From Deinococcales bacterium (GTDB lineage Bacteria > Deinococcota > Deinococci > Deinococcales > JAAFIG01), in the NCBI GenBank assembly GCA_013298595.1, contig JAAFIG010000034.1, positions 1-48,920 on the forward strand: DNA of 48,920 bases. The letters run 5' to 3'. The position numbers were made by a program, and so were the translations under genes. The stretch's first letter is position 1, and each line of letters begins with the position of its first letter. Shown in pieces: positions 26,239 through 33,825 of this stretch. The notes under the pieces are model-generated. The model made no database searches and had not been told where the DNA came from. It saw only the letters and a list, made by a program, of their open reading frames with translations.

Positions 26239-27687
26239 ATGGAATCAGAAATACTTACTCAACCACCACTCGAGAAAACTTCTTTGCCCCGTTTAGCATG
26301 GTGGATTATTGCAATCGCTACAGGTTTTGGTTTACTTGGTAGTTGGTTACTCAATGCCAAATGGGGATTAAACATTGCCCTTTGGATGATGGCATTTGTA
26401 GCAGTGCTGCTCTGGTTTGTACAGCGCTTTTCCTTGCCACAGCAAACCCGCTGGCTTTGGGGTTTTGCCTTGGTTTTTGCTGGTTTTTTTGTTTGGCATA
26501 ACTCGAGTTCATTGCGTTTTTATAACAGTATGGCACTCTGGATTGCTTTGGGTTTAGGGTTTGCTTTTGCTAAACCTGGTTTGCGTGGCACGGGTTTTTT
26601 TGCCTTGCTTTTGGCTTGGTGTGAGTCTTTGCTACAAACGCTATTTGGTTGGATTCCGTTTTTGCTACAAGATTTTCCGTGGCAAAAAATCAGTCTGCCC
26701 AATTTGCAACGCTACCTCCCAATTGCTCGAGGTTTACTGATTACGGTGCCCTTATTACTGGTTTTTGCAGCCATGCTCTCGAGCGCCGATGCTGCTTTTT
26801 CAGCTTTACTACAAAAAGTTTTTTCGCTAAGCATTCCTAATGCCGACGAACTGCTGTGGTGGTTGATTCGTTTTGCTTTTATTGCAGGGACTGTGCTTGG
26901 GGTAATACGACTGATGGTACTTGGGCATAAAACAGTGTACCTACAAACACCTATGCAAATTGGAGTTACAGAACTGAGCATGGCATTAGGTGCACTCAAC
27001 TTTTTATTCGCTACTTTTATCCTGATTCAACTGGGTTACTTTTTTGGTGGACAAAGCCAAATCACAGCTCTAACAGGGTTAACGTATGCCGATTATGCCC
27101 GCAAAGGCTTTAACGAATTATTACAAGTTGTAGCACTTGCCTTTCCAGTTTTAATTGTGGCTTTGCATTGCAGTACAGCAGATGCTCGAGCCACCCGAAA
27201 TGTGCGCTGGTTATCGTATATCACTTTGGTTTTACTGGGCATTATGTTGTTTTCTTCGTGGCAACGCTTAGCTTTGTACCGCCAAGCGTATGGCTTAACC
27301 GAGATCCGATTTTATACAGCTGTGGTTTTAATCTGGTTTTTTTGTATCCTGATTTGGTATGCCATTAGTGCACTACAAGCCCGGTACTCGAGTTTTGTGC
27401 TTGGTGTTTTGCTCAGTGGTTTTCTGACACTTGGTGTGGTTAATTTCCTCAACCCAAATGCCTATATTGTTCGGTATAACTTAGCGCAAAAAACCGAATT
27501 TGATCTCGAGTATGCTTTAACACTTGGTACAGATGCCATTGCGCCATTGCTTGAGTACAGTCAATTTTCGCCTCTGCAACAAAAGCAACTCGAGGCAGCC
27601 CACAAGGAAATGATGCTTAACCCGAGCGGTTGGGATTGGCGCAGTTGGAATTGGTCTGTGGCACAAGCTATTGCGCTGTATAAATAA
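26239..27687 (+). CDS. DUF4173-like polytopic membrane protein
   Basis: This 482-residue protein has about ten or more hydrophobic segments. The middle (GLLITVPLLLVFAAMLSSAD, then AFSALL and a later LNFLFATFILIQLGYFFGG) matches the DUF4173/DUF4153 style of inner-membrane proteins. The C-terminus is cytoplasmic or periplasmic and short. No catalytic residues are apparent and the function is unknown. TAAACT (26227-26232) lies 6 nt before the ATG. The gene runs convergently into the SRP RNA gene. Confidence 0.7.
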   Translation: MESEILTQPPLEKTSLPRLAWWIIAIATGFGLLGSWLLNAKWGLNIALWMMAFVAVLLWFVQRFSLPQQTRWLWGFALVFAGFFVWHNSSSLRFYNSMALWIALGLGFAFAKPGLRGTGFFALLLAWCESLLQTLFGWIPFLLQDFPWQKISLPNLQRYLPIARGLLITVPLLLVFAAMLSSADAAFSALLQKVFSLSIPNADELLWWLIRFAFIAGTVLGVIRLMVLGHKTVYLQTPMQIGVTELSMALGALNFLFATFILIQLGYFFGGQSQITALTGLTYADYARKGFNELLQVVALAFPVLIVALHCSTADARATRNVRWLSYITLVLLGIMLFSSWQRLALYRQAYGLTEIRFYTAVVLIWFFCILIWYAISALQARYSSFVLGVLLSGFLTLGVVNFLNPNAYIVRYNLAQKTEFDLEYALTLGTDAIAPLLEYSQFSPLQQKQLEAAHKEMMLNPSGWDWRSWNWSVAQAIALYK

Positions 27688-27692
27688 AAAGT

Positions 27693-27795
27693 GCGTCATC
27701 GGTGAGTAATGGCACCTAATGGGCATCCCTTAAAGCTGCTTCCTTCCGGATCTGACTTGGTTCGAGAGCCATCACCGCATTACGCCGATGACGCG
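27693..27795 (-). ncRNA. ffs: 4.5S signal recognition particle RNA (small bacterial type)
   Basis: The minus-strand transcript is closed by a perfect 10-bp terminal stem, CCGATGACGC (27794-27785) with GCGTCATCGG (27702-27693). Its tip carries the conserved SRP domain IV sequence GTCAGATCCGGAAGGAAGCA around 27735-27762, with the GGAA tetraloop and asymmetric internal loop that bind Ffh. The length of about 103 nt is the short type without an Alu domain. A consensus promoter precedes it (27802-27830), and ACTTTTTATTT directly after the stem can act as a terminator. SRP RNA with Ffh targets nascent membrane proteins to FtsY/SecYEG. Confidence 0.95.
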
Positions 27796-27801
27796 GGCAG
27801 G

Positions 27802-27830
27802 AGTATACGCTTTAGCGCGAACCGATGCAA
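27802..27830 (-). promoter_or_regulatory. ffs promoter
   Basis: On the minus strand TTGCAT (27830-27825) and TATACT (27807-27802) are separated by exactly 17 bases, placing the transcription start 6-7 nt downstream at the base of the SRP RNA terminal stem. The divergent GNAT gene has its own TAGAAT box at 27837-27842. Confidence 0.8.
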
Positions 27831-27848
27831 CTGTTTTAGAATAACCCC

Positions 27849-28379
27849 ATGACTGTTGCAACCCATAGCTTAGAGTTGCGTCCGATGCTCGAGATGCAGC
27901 CTCGAGATTGGGCACAATTTTACAGATATTTTCGGGATAAAGAAATTGCACAGTTAAATGGTGCAAGCCCAATTTTTATGCCACTGTGGTTGTTCAAACG
28001 AATTGTTATTGGAGAAGAAAAAAGTGGTGAAAGAATCGGTTTAGCTATTTATCTCGAGCAAGTTTTTATTGGCAGTATCGAACTCTACGATATTGTTGAA
28101 TTTCCAAAATCAGCCGTGCTTGGGATTTTACTTGGTGATAAAAAAATATGGGGTATGGGGTATGGAACACAAGCACTTCGTGCTGCGCTGACCTTTGCTT
28201 TTGTAAATAAAAGTTTTCAGCGTATCACACTACAAACACTCGAGGATAATCTGCGAGCACGCAAAAGTTTTGAACGAGTTGGCTTTCGTTTTTATGGAAC
28301 AACTGATGCAGGAAAACGCCGCTTTGCCCATTATGAATTAACAAAAAATTCATGGCTTGAATTGCAGCAAAAAATATAA
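27849..28379 (+). CDS. GNAT N-acetyltransferase (RimJ/RimL-like)
   Basis: This 176-residue protein of the GNAT fold has the acetyl-CoA binding loop in ILLGDKKIWGMGYGTQALRAA (variant of Q/RxxGxG/A) followed by FQRITLQTLEDNLRARKSFERVGF, typical of RimJ/RimL-type acetyltransferases acting on protein N-termini or small amines. The acceptor is unknown. TAGAAT (27837-27842) is 6 nt upstream of the ATG; the promoter region is shared back-to-back with ffs. Confidence 0.85.
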   Translation: MTVATHSLELRPMLEMQPRDWAQFYRYFRDKEIAQLNGASPIFMPLWLFKRIVIGEEKSGERIGLAIYLEQVFIGSIELYDIVEFPKSAVLGILLGDKKIWGMGYGTQALRAALTFAFVNKSFQRITLQTLEDNLRARKSFERVGFRFYGTTDAGKRRFAHYELTKNSWLELQQKI

Positions 28380-28537
28380 ATAAGCTTTTATCACCACCAG
28401 AACTATACAAAAGTCTAAGAAAATAAATAAAATTTCGAGCGATTTTTAAATTATTTTTTGAGATATAACCTATTTTTACGATCCTCGAGCCAAAAAAATC
28501 GGGTCAAAATGCCCGCGATATTTTACGTTAGCTCTGA

Positions 28538-28609
28538 TTATATTGTTCTGGACAATATAAAATTCTAGTGTGCAAAAGTTGCACACAGAATACAAAAACG
28601 TGCTACACT
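28538..28609 (+). promoter_or_regulatory. Promoter and tandem palindromes upstream of the histone-like gene
   Basis: Two perfect palindromes stand in line: TTATATTGT-TCTGG-ACAATATAA (28538-28560) and GTGTGCAA-AAG-TTGCACAC (28568-28586). The second overlaps the probable -35 TTGCAC (28579-28584); the -10 TACACT is at 28604-28609 with a 19-base spacer. The arrangement suggests control by one or two dimeric DNA-binding proteins. The preceding part of the gene-free stretch (28380-28537) is AT-rich and shows nothing else. Confidence 0.6.
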
Positions 28610-28743
28610 CTCTTTGGTGCTGACTTCCAGTAAACCCCTACATATAGTTGTTCAACCGCAATGCGCGGGTCGGGTTGTATCCTCCGAACGCGCAGTGTTT
28701 TTTGGAATCAGTACGTTGACTCATCCAAAAGGGGGTGAATAAC
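28610..28743 (+). promoter_or_regulatory. Structured 5' leader of the histone-like gene
   Basis: About 130 untranslated bases contain a hairpin TGCGCG / CGCGCA (28662-28667 with 28689-28694). A second hairpin, TTTTGGA / TCCAAAA (28700-28706 with 28724-28730), ends exactly where the Shine-Dalgarno GGGGGTG begins. Such placement could modulate translation. Long leaders are exceptional in this window. Confidence 0.45.
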
Positions 28744-29160
28744 ATGGCAGAAAAAACACCTGCTGCAAAACCAGCTGCGAAAGCCGCTGCTAAACCAGCC
28801 GCCAAAAAAGCCGCTGCTAAACCAGCCGCCAAAAAAGCCACTGCAACTGCGAAAGCAACACCAGTGAAGACAGCTGCTAAACCAGCCGCCAAGAAAGCCG
28901 CTGCTAAACCAGCCGCTAAGAAAGCTGCTGCTAAACCAGCCGCTAAGAAAGCTGCTGCTAAACCAGCCGCTAAGAAAGCTGCTGCTAAACCAGCCGCCAA
29001 GAAAGCTGCTGCTAAACCAGCCGCCAAGAAAGCTGCTGCTAAACCAGCCGCCAAGAAAGCTGCTGCTAAACCAGCCGCTAAGAAAGCTGCTGCTAAACCA
29101 GCCGCCAAAGCCGCTAAGCCAGCTGCGAAAGCCGCTAAACCAGCCGCTAAGAAAGCTTAA
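28744..29160 (+). CDS. Lys/Ala/Pro-rich histone H1-like DNA-binding protein
   Basis: This 138-residue, extremely basic, low-complexity protein is made almost entirely of Ala, Lys and Pro. After MAEKTPAAKPAAK come about nine copies of a 9-residue unit (consensus AKPAAKKAA) encoded by a 27-bp tandem DNA repeat, with one interruption (ATATAKATPVKTA). This resembles the C-terminal tail of eukaryotic histone H1 and bacterial H1-like or HU-tail proteins, which compact DNA without a folded domain. The start is fixed by GGGGGTG 8 nt upstream. It has an elaborate promoter and leader and no CTCGAG. Strong expression is inferred. Repeat number may vary between strains. Confidence 0.8.
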   Translation: MAEKTPAAKPAAKAAAKPAAKKAAAKPAAKKATATAKATPVKTAAKPAAKKAAAKPAAKKAAAKPAAKKAAAKPAAKKAAAKPAAKKAAAKPAAKKAAAKPAAKKAAAKPAAKKAAAKPAAKAAKPAAKAAKPAAKKA

Positions 29161-29178
29161 ATTGCTTTCACCAGTGTT

Positions 29179-29202
29179 CCGCTCCTGCATACTCGGGAGC
29201 GG
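29179..29202 (+). terminator. Probable terminator hairpin after the histone-like gene
   Basis: The stem CCGCTCC / GGAGCGG has a 10-base loop, 18 bases after the stop codon. Only a weak T-rich tail (TTCACTT) follows, so it may be a transcript-stabilising hairpin rather than a strong intrinsic terminator. Confidence 0.6.
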
Positions 29203-29262
29203 TTCACTTATCGCACCAAACTTATAAAATAAATTAACGCTCTATGACTCGAGTCAAGGTAC

Positions 29263-30030
29263 TTAAAAAGTTTTTGGAATACAGCTGAGAAAATTAGCAC
29301 CACTGCTCAACTCGAGTAAATGTAAATACACACAACGTAAGAAACCCCGAGCATTGTGCGTGGCAACATCTGATTTGGGTAGCTGTAAAAGATTTTTTGT
29401 CCAAGCCTCTATTGTACTTATTGTAAGTAAACCCTGAGCAATTACTCGAGCTGCTGCAAAAGCAAGACGGTCTTCTTCGTTATGTAAATAGACTGTTTCT
29501 ACCAGTGTTTTGTTGGCTAAGCCTTCAAGCATTTGTTGTAATTCAACTGCACTGGCACTTGGCACAAGTTCATCTAACCAATCGGCACAATGTGCCACAG
29601 CATGCGCCCAACCAAACTCGAGGGTACGTCCTCGCAGATCTTTTTCTGCTGCTAGGTATGCCAAAGCGACCCTGCGTAAATGCTGCATTTGCGCTTCCTC
29701 GAGAAAAGCATTTTGATGATGTGTGCCAACAATGGTTGCCAGAATTAAACAAGCAAATGAACGACCAAAAACAGTTTTTGTTCCAACTTCACCAAGCCCA
29801 CATTGCAATTCTGCTTCGAGATGCACAATTAACTCGAGTTTGGTGTTGTTGGTAAAATACCCACGCGATAACCAATGTGCCAAAATTGAATATGCTAAAT
29901 CATCACGTAATACAGGATTTTCTGAACGCAGTAAAACCAGTAAATCTGGTAGTAACTCAAGTGCTGTATCGGTGGCTGGAATAGCAAAATCATTATGAGC
30001 AATAGTTTGCCAGTAAGTAATATTTTTCAT
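29263..30030 (-). CDS. DUF2785 domain-containing protein
   Basis: This 255-residue, mostly helical cytoplasmic protein matches the DUF2785 pattern: LRDDLAYSILAHWLSRGYF, TVFGRSFACLILATI, the conserved EKDLRGRTLEFGWAHAVAHC and ADWLDELV. Function unknown; the family is found scattered in bacteria. TAGACT (30042-30037) is 6 nt before the ATG. Confidence 0.78.
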   Translation of the reverse strand: MKNITYWQTIAHNDFAIPATDTALELLPDLLVLLRSENPVLRDDLAYSILAHWLSRGYFTNNTKLELIVHLEAELQCGLGEVGTKTVFGRSFACLILATIVGTHHQNAFLEEAQMQHLRRVALAYLAAEKDLRGRTLEFGWAHAVAHCADWLDELVPSASAVELQQMLEGLANKTLVETVYLHNEEDRLAFAAARVIAQGLLTISTIEAWTKNLLQLPKSDVATHNARGFLRCVYLHLLELSSGANFLSCIPKTF

Positions 30031-30078
30031 TGCAAAAGTCTATCGTACCGTTTCCTCAAGTTGCATCCGTCAAGCTGC

Positions 30079-31170
30079 TTAACGCTGAATGTAATTAATA
30101 ATCGCAGTAAAGGCTGCTTCTGAGACTTCTGCTCCAAGCTCAATAGGTGCATTCGTTGCTACAGCAATGGCAAAATTATTTTTTGTATTGATAATGACTT
30201 CAGCATAATTGATGGTGTTCGAGCCGTTATGCCAAAGTGCACCATTGGGAAAAACAAACCATCCCAGTGCCGCTCGAATATCTTGCCCAGCGTTGGCTCG
30301 AGCTTTGTGTAAGTAGATAAAACTTTCACTCGAGAGAATACTATTTATGCCGCGTTCGCCATTGAGGTGTGCCAAAATGTACTTGCCATAATCGGGCATA
30401 CTGCAACGAATGCCATCTGCTCCGTACAACACTGGCGAATTTCCATTGGGTTCTTCTGGCGAAACAGGCTGCAATCGAGTACCAATTTGTTCATGTCCAT
30501 GCGGTTGGCTTAGGGCTTTGAATTGCGTTCCAAAAGCACAGTTTTTCATCTCGAGAGGTATCAGAATTAATTCTTGAATTAAAGCCTCCCATGTTTTACC
30601 TGTGGCTTTTTCGGCAGCCAGAGCCGCCACCACAAAACCAACATTGGAATATGCCACACCACGACTAGGGGCGTACTCGGGTGCCGTATTCAAAGCCTGC
30701 TCGAGATACATGGCTCGTGCAATTTTTGGCTCAAGATTCCAATCGTAAACAGCTTCGTCTGGTAAATTAGCATAAAAACCTGCCACATGAAAAAGTAACT
30801 GCTCGAGCGTAACGTTACGAAATATCGCTAACATTTTTTGTCCAGTGAACACTTGCTCTAGGGTTGTATCCCAACGCAGAATCTTTTGTTCTACCAATTT
30901 AGCAATCATTGTGGCAGTAAAACTTTTTGATAAACTTCCCAATTGAAACGTATCCTCGAGTTGTACTCTGACACCCGAACCGATAGCACGTTCGCCAACC
31001 GCTGTACTTTCAAGTATCTTGCCATTTTGCACAATCACAGCTGCTAAACTTGGCAATGCCAATTTTTGTCGAACCATTTCAAGGGTGCTACTTAAAGAAT
31101 TTTGACTCGAGATACCAAACCCAGAAATAATAAAAATGCCCAGTACGCAAAGTTTAAGCCATGATTTCAT
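30079..31170 (-). CDS. Beta-lactamase-related serine hydrolase (class C fold, DD-peptidase-like)
   Basis: This 363-residue exported protein has a signal peptide (MKSWLKLCVLGIFIISGFGI...). The active-site S-x-x-K is in QLGSLSKSFTATMIAKL (Ser nucleophile, Lys), the Y-x-N motif is in GVAYSNVGFVV, and a C-terminal WHNGSN replaces the KTG box. This is the S12 serine hydrolase family (beta-lactamase class C, D-Ala-D-Ala peptidases, esterases); true antibiotic hydrolysis is not implied. TATACT (31182-31177) lies 6 nt before the ATG. Confidence 0.85.
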   Translation of the reverse strand: MKSWLKLCVLGIFIISGFGISSQNSLSSTLEMVRQKLALPSLAAVIVQNGKILESTAVGERAIGSGVRVQLEDTFQLGSLSKSFTATMIAKLVEQKILRWDTTLEQVFTGQKMLAIFRNVTLEQLLFHVAGFYANLPDEAVYDWNLEPKIARAMYLEQALNTAPEYAPSRGVAYSNVGFVVAALAAEKATGKTWEALIQELILIPLEMKNCAFGTQFKALSQPHGHEQIGTRLQPVSPEEPNGNSPVLYGADGIRCSMPDYGKYILAHLNGERGINSILSSESFIYLHKARANAGQDIRAALGWFVFPNGALWHNGSNTINYAEVIINTKNNFAIAVATNAPIELGAEVSEAAFTAIINYIQR

Positions 31171-31310
31171 ACTCTAAGTATAGGTTACGCCTAGCATTTT
31201 GTCTGCCTATACCCCAAGCTATTAGATGCTGTGACACTCGAGGAAGTTTTGGTACTCAACCCCAGACTCAGTAGATTGTTAGGGCAAAACAAACGTGGCA
31301 CAAATGATGA

Positions 31311-31499
31311 CACCTTGCTGAATTATTCTCGAGATGGCAACGGGTGAAACCAATCCGCTTATTAAAAAAATTTCAAAATAGTGGAGCAGCTGGTGTGACC
31401 AAAAACCAATATGCCTTTTATGGTTTCATGACCCCAGAAGAATGGGATATTCAACAATATGGACATGTCAATCATCATTTATCGCAATTTGGAGTTTGA
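31311..31499 (+). pseudogene. Remnant of a DinB-like/DUF1569 protein (C-terminal fragment)
   Basis: An open stretch of 62 codons without a start ends in YGFMTPEEWDIQQYGHVNHH and LSQFGV, closely resembling the C-terminal signature of DUF1569/DinB-like proteins (TPEEW...HLDHHLRQFG). Upstream the frame meets stops within a few codons, and a neighbouring frame (31230-31350) ends in a stop at the same place, so the 5' part seems lost or frameshifted. The 140 bases before it (31171-31310) show no other gene. Confidence 0.5.
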
Positions 31500-31500
31500 G

Positions 31501-33270
31501 TTAACGTTCAAAAGCACCAACATCAAACCCTGCACCTTTTGGGCGATTACCAAGCAAATCAAAATCATCGATTACAATACTCGAGACAGCCGCTGAACCA
31601 GCATCTATGGCTGGACTGGAGGTAGCTAAATGATAATCGGTTGCGGAGACAAATGATGGATCGCCTGTGATGGCATTTGTATCAAACACAGGCGCAGGTA
31701 ATGGTATGGCTCGAGTCCATAGATTATGACTGATAGCGCCTACGCCACCCGAAAAATCCACATTGCAACACCCAGAAGCATACTCCGAACTGCTTGCAGC
31801 CTGAAAAATATTATTACGAATTTCGAGTTGGTTGGTTGCGGCATTGGTATCGTTGGTTAGTACACCCTGAGCAGGACTTCCTGAGGTGTTGATATTGACA
31901 AAAGTGTTATTGAAAAGCTGCATATTTTGCATGGTGTCGTCCTGCATCCGTACCCCAGCAAAATGTGTATTTGAAACCAAGTTATTCCAAATCACAATAT
32001 TTTTTTGTGAACCATTGGCAAGATTAATTCCATGTTTGCCAACGTTGCGAATAATATTATGGTGAAACCGCACATTATTAATATCTGCGCCATTGAGTTG
32101 TAAACCGCTACCACCAACAATATTCTCGAGGGTGTTATAGGCAAGTTCATAAGAGCCATTGCCGCCAATGTAAAAACCATGATTCTCGAGATCGGTTGTG
32201 CCATCGGGTTGATCAAAAATATCGTGTCCATAATTGCCAAGCCAAATGTTACCCATGCCATTACCTGCAATTGCTCCTGCTCGGCATTTGGTACTGATTT
32301 GGCAACTCGAGGCAGTTAATTCGTTATTGATGATGCGCCAGTGCATACCAAGTGGGTTGAGTTCGCCTCGTTGGGTGTTGATCGGACCATCGTTAAATCC
32401 CGATTCGATGATCAAGTTACTGATTGTCCACCATGCTCCAAAACCTTGGGCTTGCCGCGTACTGTCTGCTGAGCTGATACCACCACCGAATTGGTCATCG
32501 CCAATGGTGTTAGCGCGGTTTATGCGAACTGTTTCATCGGGATACCCCATGATGGTAATAGCCCCAGAACTCGAGCCGCCGCCTTGAGCACAATTGGTTT
32601 TAATCGGACACCCCGATTTATTCAGGGTTTGCAAAAAATAACCTTTGCCATTGGTGCCACCAAAGCCAACACTCGAGTACGTACCACCACGTAGCACTAT
32701 AAAATCGCCTGCTCTTACTCGTCCGTATGCGCCTGAAACACTGGCAGGTTGAATCGAGAATGCTAAACCAATTCCAGGTTTTTGTACGGTTTTAAATGGT
32801 GCAGTAAAAGTTCCGCCACTGCTGGTATCGGTTGTATCTGCGCCAGTGTTGCCATTCACAAAATAAATAGTGCCAGGCAAAACAGTAAATGTCTGGTCGG
32901 TATTTGAAGCCACACCTCCGACTAGCACTTTAATCGGTAAAGCCAAACCAATTTCTGGGTTGTTCAGCGCTCCGATTTGTACAGTGATGCGTTGAATATC
33001 TGCTCGACCTCGAGCCACACCAAGCGAGCGATAATTATCCACTTCGCTAGTACCAATCAGCACTTTGATATTGCTTAATGAAGTTCCAAAGTTCTTACCA
33101 AAAACCGATAAGTAAATGCCGTTGTTATTCTCACCGCCTGAATTTGGTCCAGAAATAATATCGGTGTACAAAACTCGAGGTGCATCGATTGGAATTGGCG
33201 CAGCAGTAGTGGTTCGCGTACAACTCACAAGCGCAACCATCAGCAAACCAATCAGGAATTTAGGTAACAT
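31501..33270 (-). CDS. Lipoprotein with IPT/TIG-like and right-handed beta-helix domains
   Basis: This 589-residue surface protein has a lipoprotein signal peptide with lipobox LVSC (residues 14-17). Residues ~30-120 resemble an IPT/TIG Ig-like domain (YLSVFGKNFGTSLSNIKVLI). From ~130 there is a parallel beta-helix (DUF1565-like TIYFVNGNTGADT, then repeated N-x-I-x-N rungs such as NIWLGNYGHDIF and NNVRFHHNIIRNVG). The end (AIDAGSAAVSSIVIDDFDLLGNRPKGAGFDVGAFE) has the choice-of-anchor Q pattern. Such proteins bind or cut polysaccharides. TATACT (33283-33278) is 7 nt before the ATG. Confidence 0.78.
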   Translation of the reverse strand: MLPKFLIGLLMVALVSCTRTTTAAPIPIDAPRVLYTDIISGPNSGGENNNGIYLSVFGKNFGTSLSNIKVLIGTSEVDNYRSLGVARGRADIQRITVQIGALNNPEIGLALPIKVLVGGVASNTDQTFTVLPGTIYFVNGNTGADTTDTSSGGTFTAPFKTVQKPGIGLAFSIQPASVSGAYGRVRAGDFIVLRGGTYSSVGFGGTNGKGYFLQTLNKSGCPIKTNCAQGGGSSSGAITIMGYPDETVRINRANTIGDDQFGGGISSADSTRQAQGFGAWWTISNLIIESGFNDGPINTQRGELNPLGMHWRIINNELTASSCQISTKCRAGAIAGNGMGNIWLGNYGHDIFDQPDGTTDLENHGFYIGGNGSYELAYNTLENIVGGSGLQLNGADINNVRFHHNIIRNVGKHGINLANGSQKNIVIWNNLVSNTHFAGVRMQDDTMQNMQLFNNTFVNINTSGSPAQGVLTNDTNAATNQLEIRNNIFQAASSSEYASGCCNVDFSGGVGAISHNLWTRAIPLPAPVFDTNAITGDPSFVSATDYHLATSSPAIDAGSAAVSSIVIDDFDLLGNRPKGAGFDVGAFER

Positions 33271-33331
33271 AGCCTAAAGTATAAGCTTCTGCATTTTGCA
33301 AAACGTATAAAAATGTATTTTGGAGTTGACC

Positions 33332-33825
33332 ATGAAAGCAAAACCCATGCCAGAATCATACTTTGCCAATATTTCAAAGCAGCCACTCGTGTTAAAACCA
33401 TTTGACCTAAACAGTAAAAAACAAGCTCTCGAGTACTGCCAGTAACTCAGGCAACTCTTGTCACCTTTTGAAGTACTGAACTGCATGGCTCGACGAAACT
33501 GGAAATTGTTGGTAAAGGCGAATGGGAATTTGCTCTTTGGCTCGAGGATACAAATTGGTACAGTGTGATTGTTTTTTTGATCAATCAGTATAAATCCATT
33601 TTTGTGCTCGATGACGAATTTGTTTTGTTTACAGATGGTGATACCGAAATTATTGGTATGCGAGGCGAAGTCGCAACCCGTAACAAAGCACTAATGAATT
33701 ATTGGCGTACCAATGCCACGGTTCGAGCCGAGTACGCAGAAGGAAAATTAGCCCATGCGTACTCGAGACAAGCTTATTACCGTTGGAAAGATGCTTTGAT
33801 AAATTCTATCCTCGAGCATTTATGA
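33332..33825 (+). pseudogene. Disrupted gene of unknown family (stop plus frameshift)
   Basis: Starting at the ATG at 33332 (TGGAG upstream), 37 codons (MKAKPMPESYFANISKQ...) end at TAA 33443. The same frame continues as LRQLLSPFEVLN. After a shift of frame near 33480 a long open stretch runs to 33825 (LHGSTKLEIVGKGEWEFALW, ...DDEFVLFTDGDTEI..., RQAYYRWKDALINSILEHL). Joined, these would give one protein of about 160 residues. Family not recognised. Either a true pseudogene or an assembly error; the last six bases overlap the convergent aldo/keto reductase gene. Confidence 0.55.

Noticed and set aside
28638-29190. Long minus-strand frames rich in Ala/Leu/Phe or Gly/Trp/Phe/Ser repeats, looking like membrane or silk-like proteins
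   Set aside because: They are the reverse reading of the 27-bp repeats of the Lys/Ala-rich gene, which has the ribosome site, promoter and leader.
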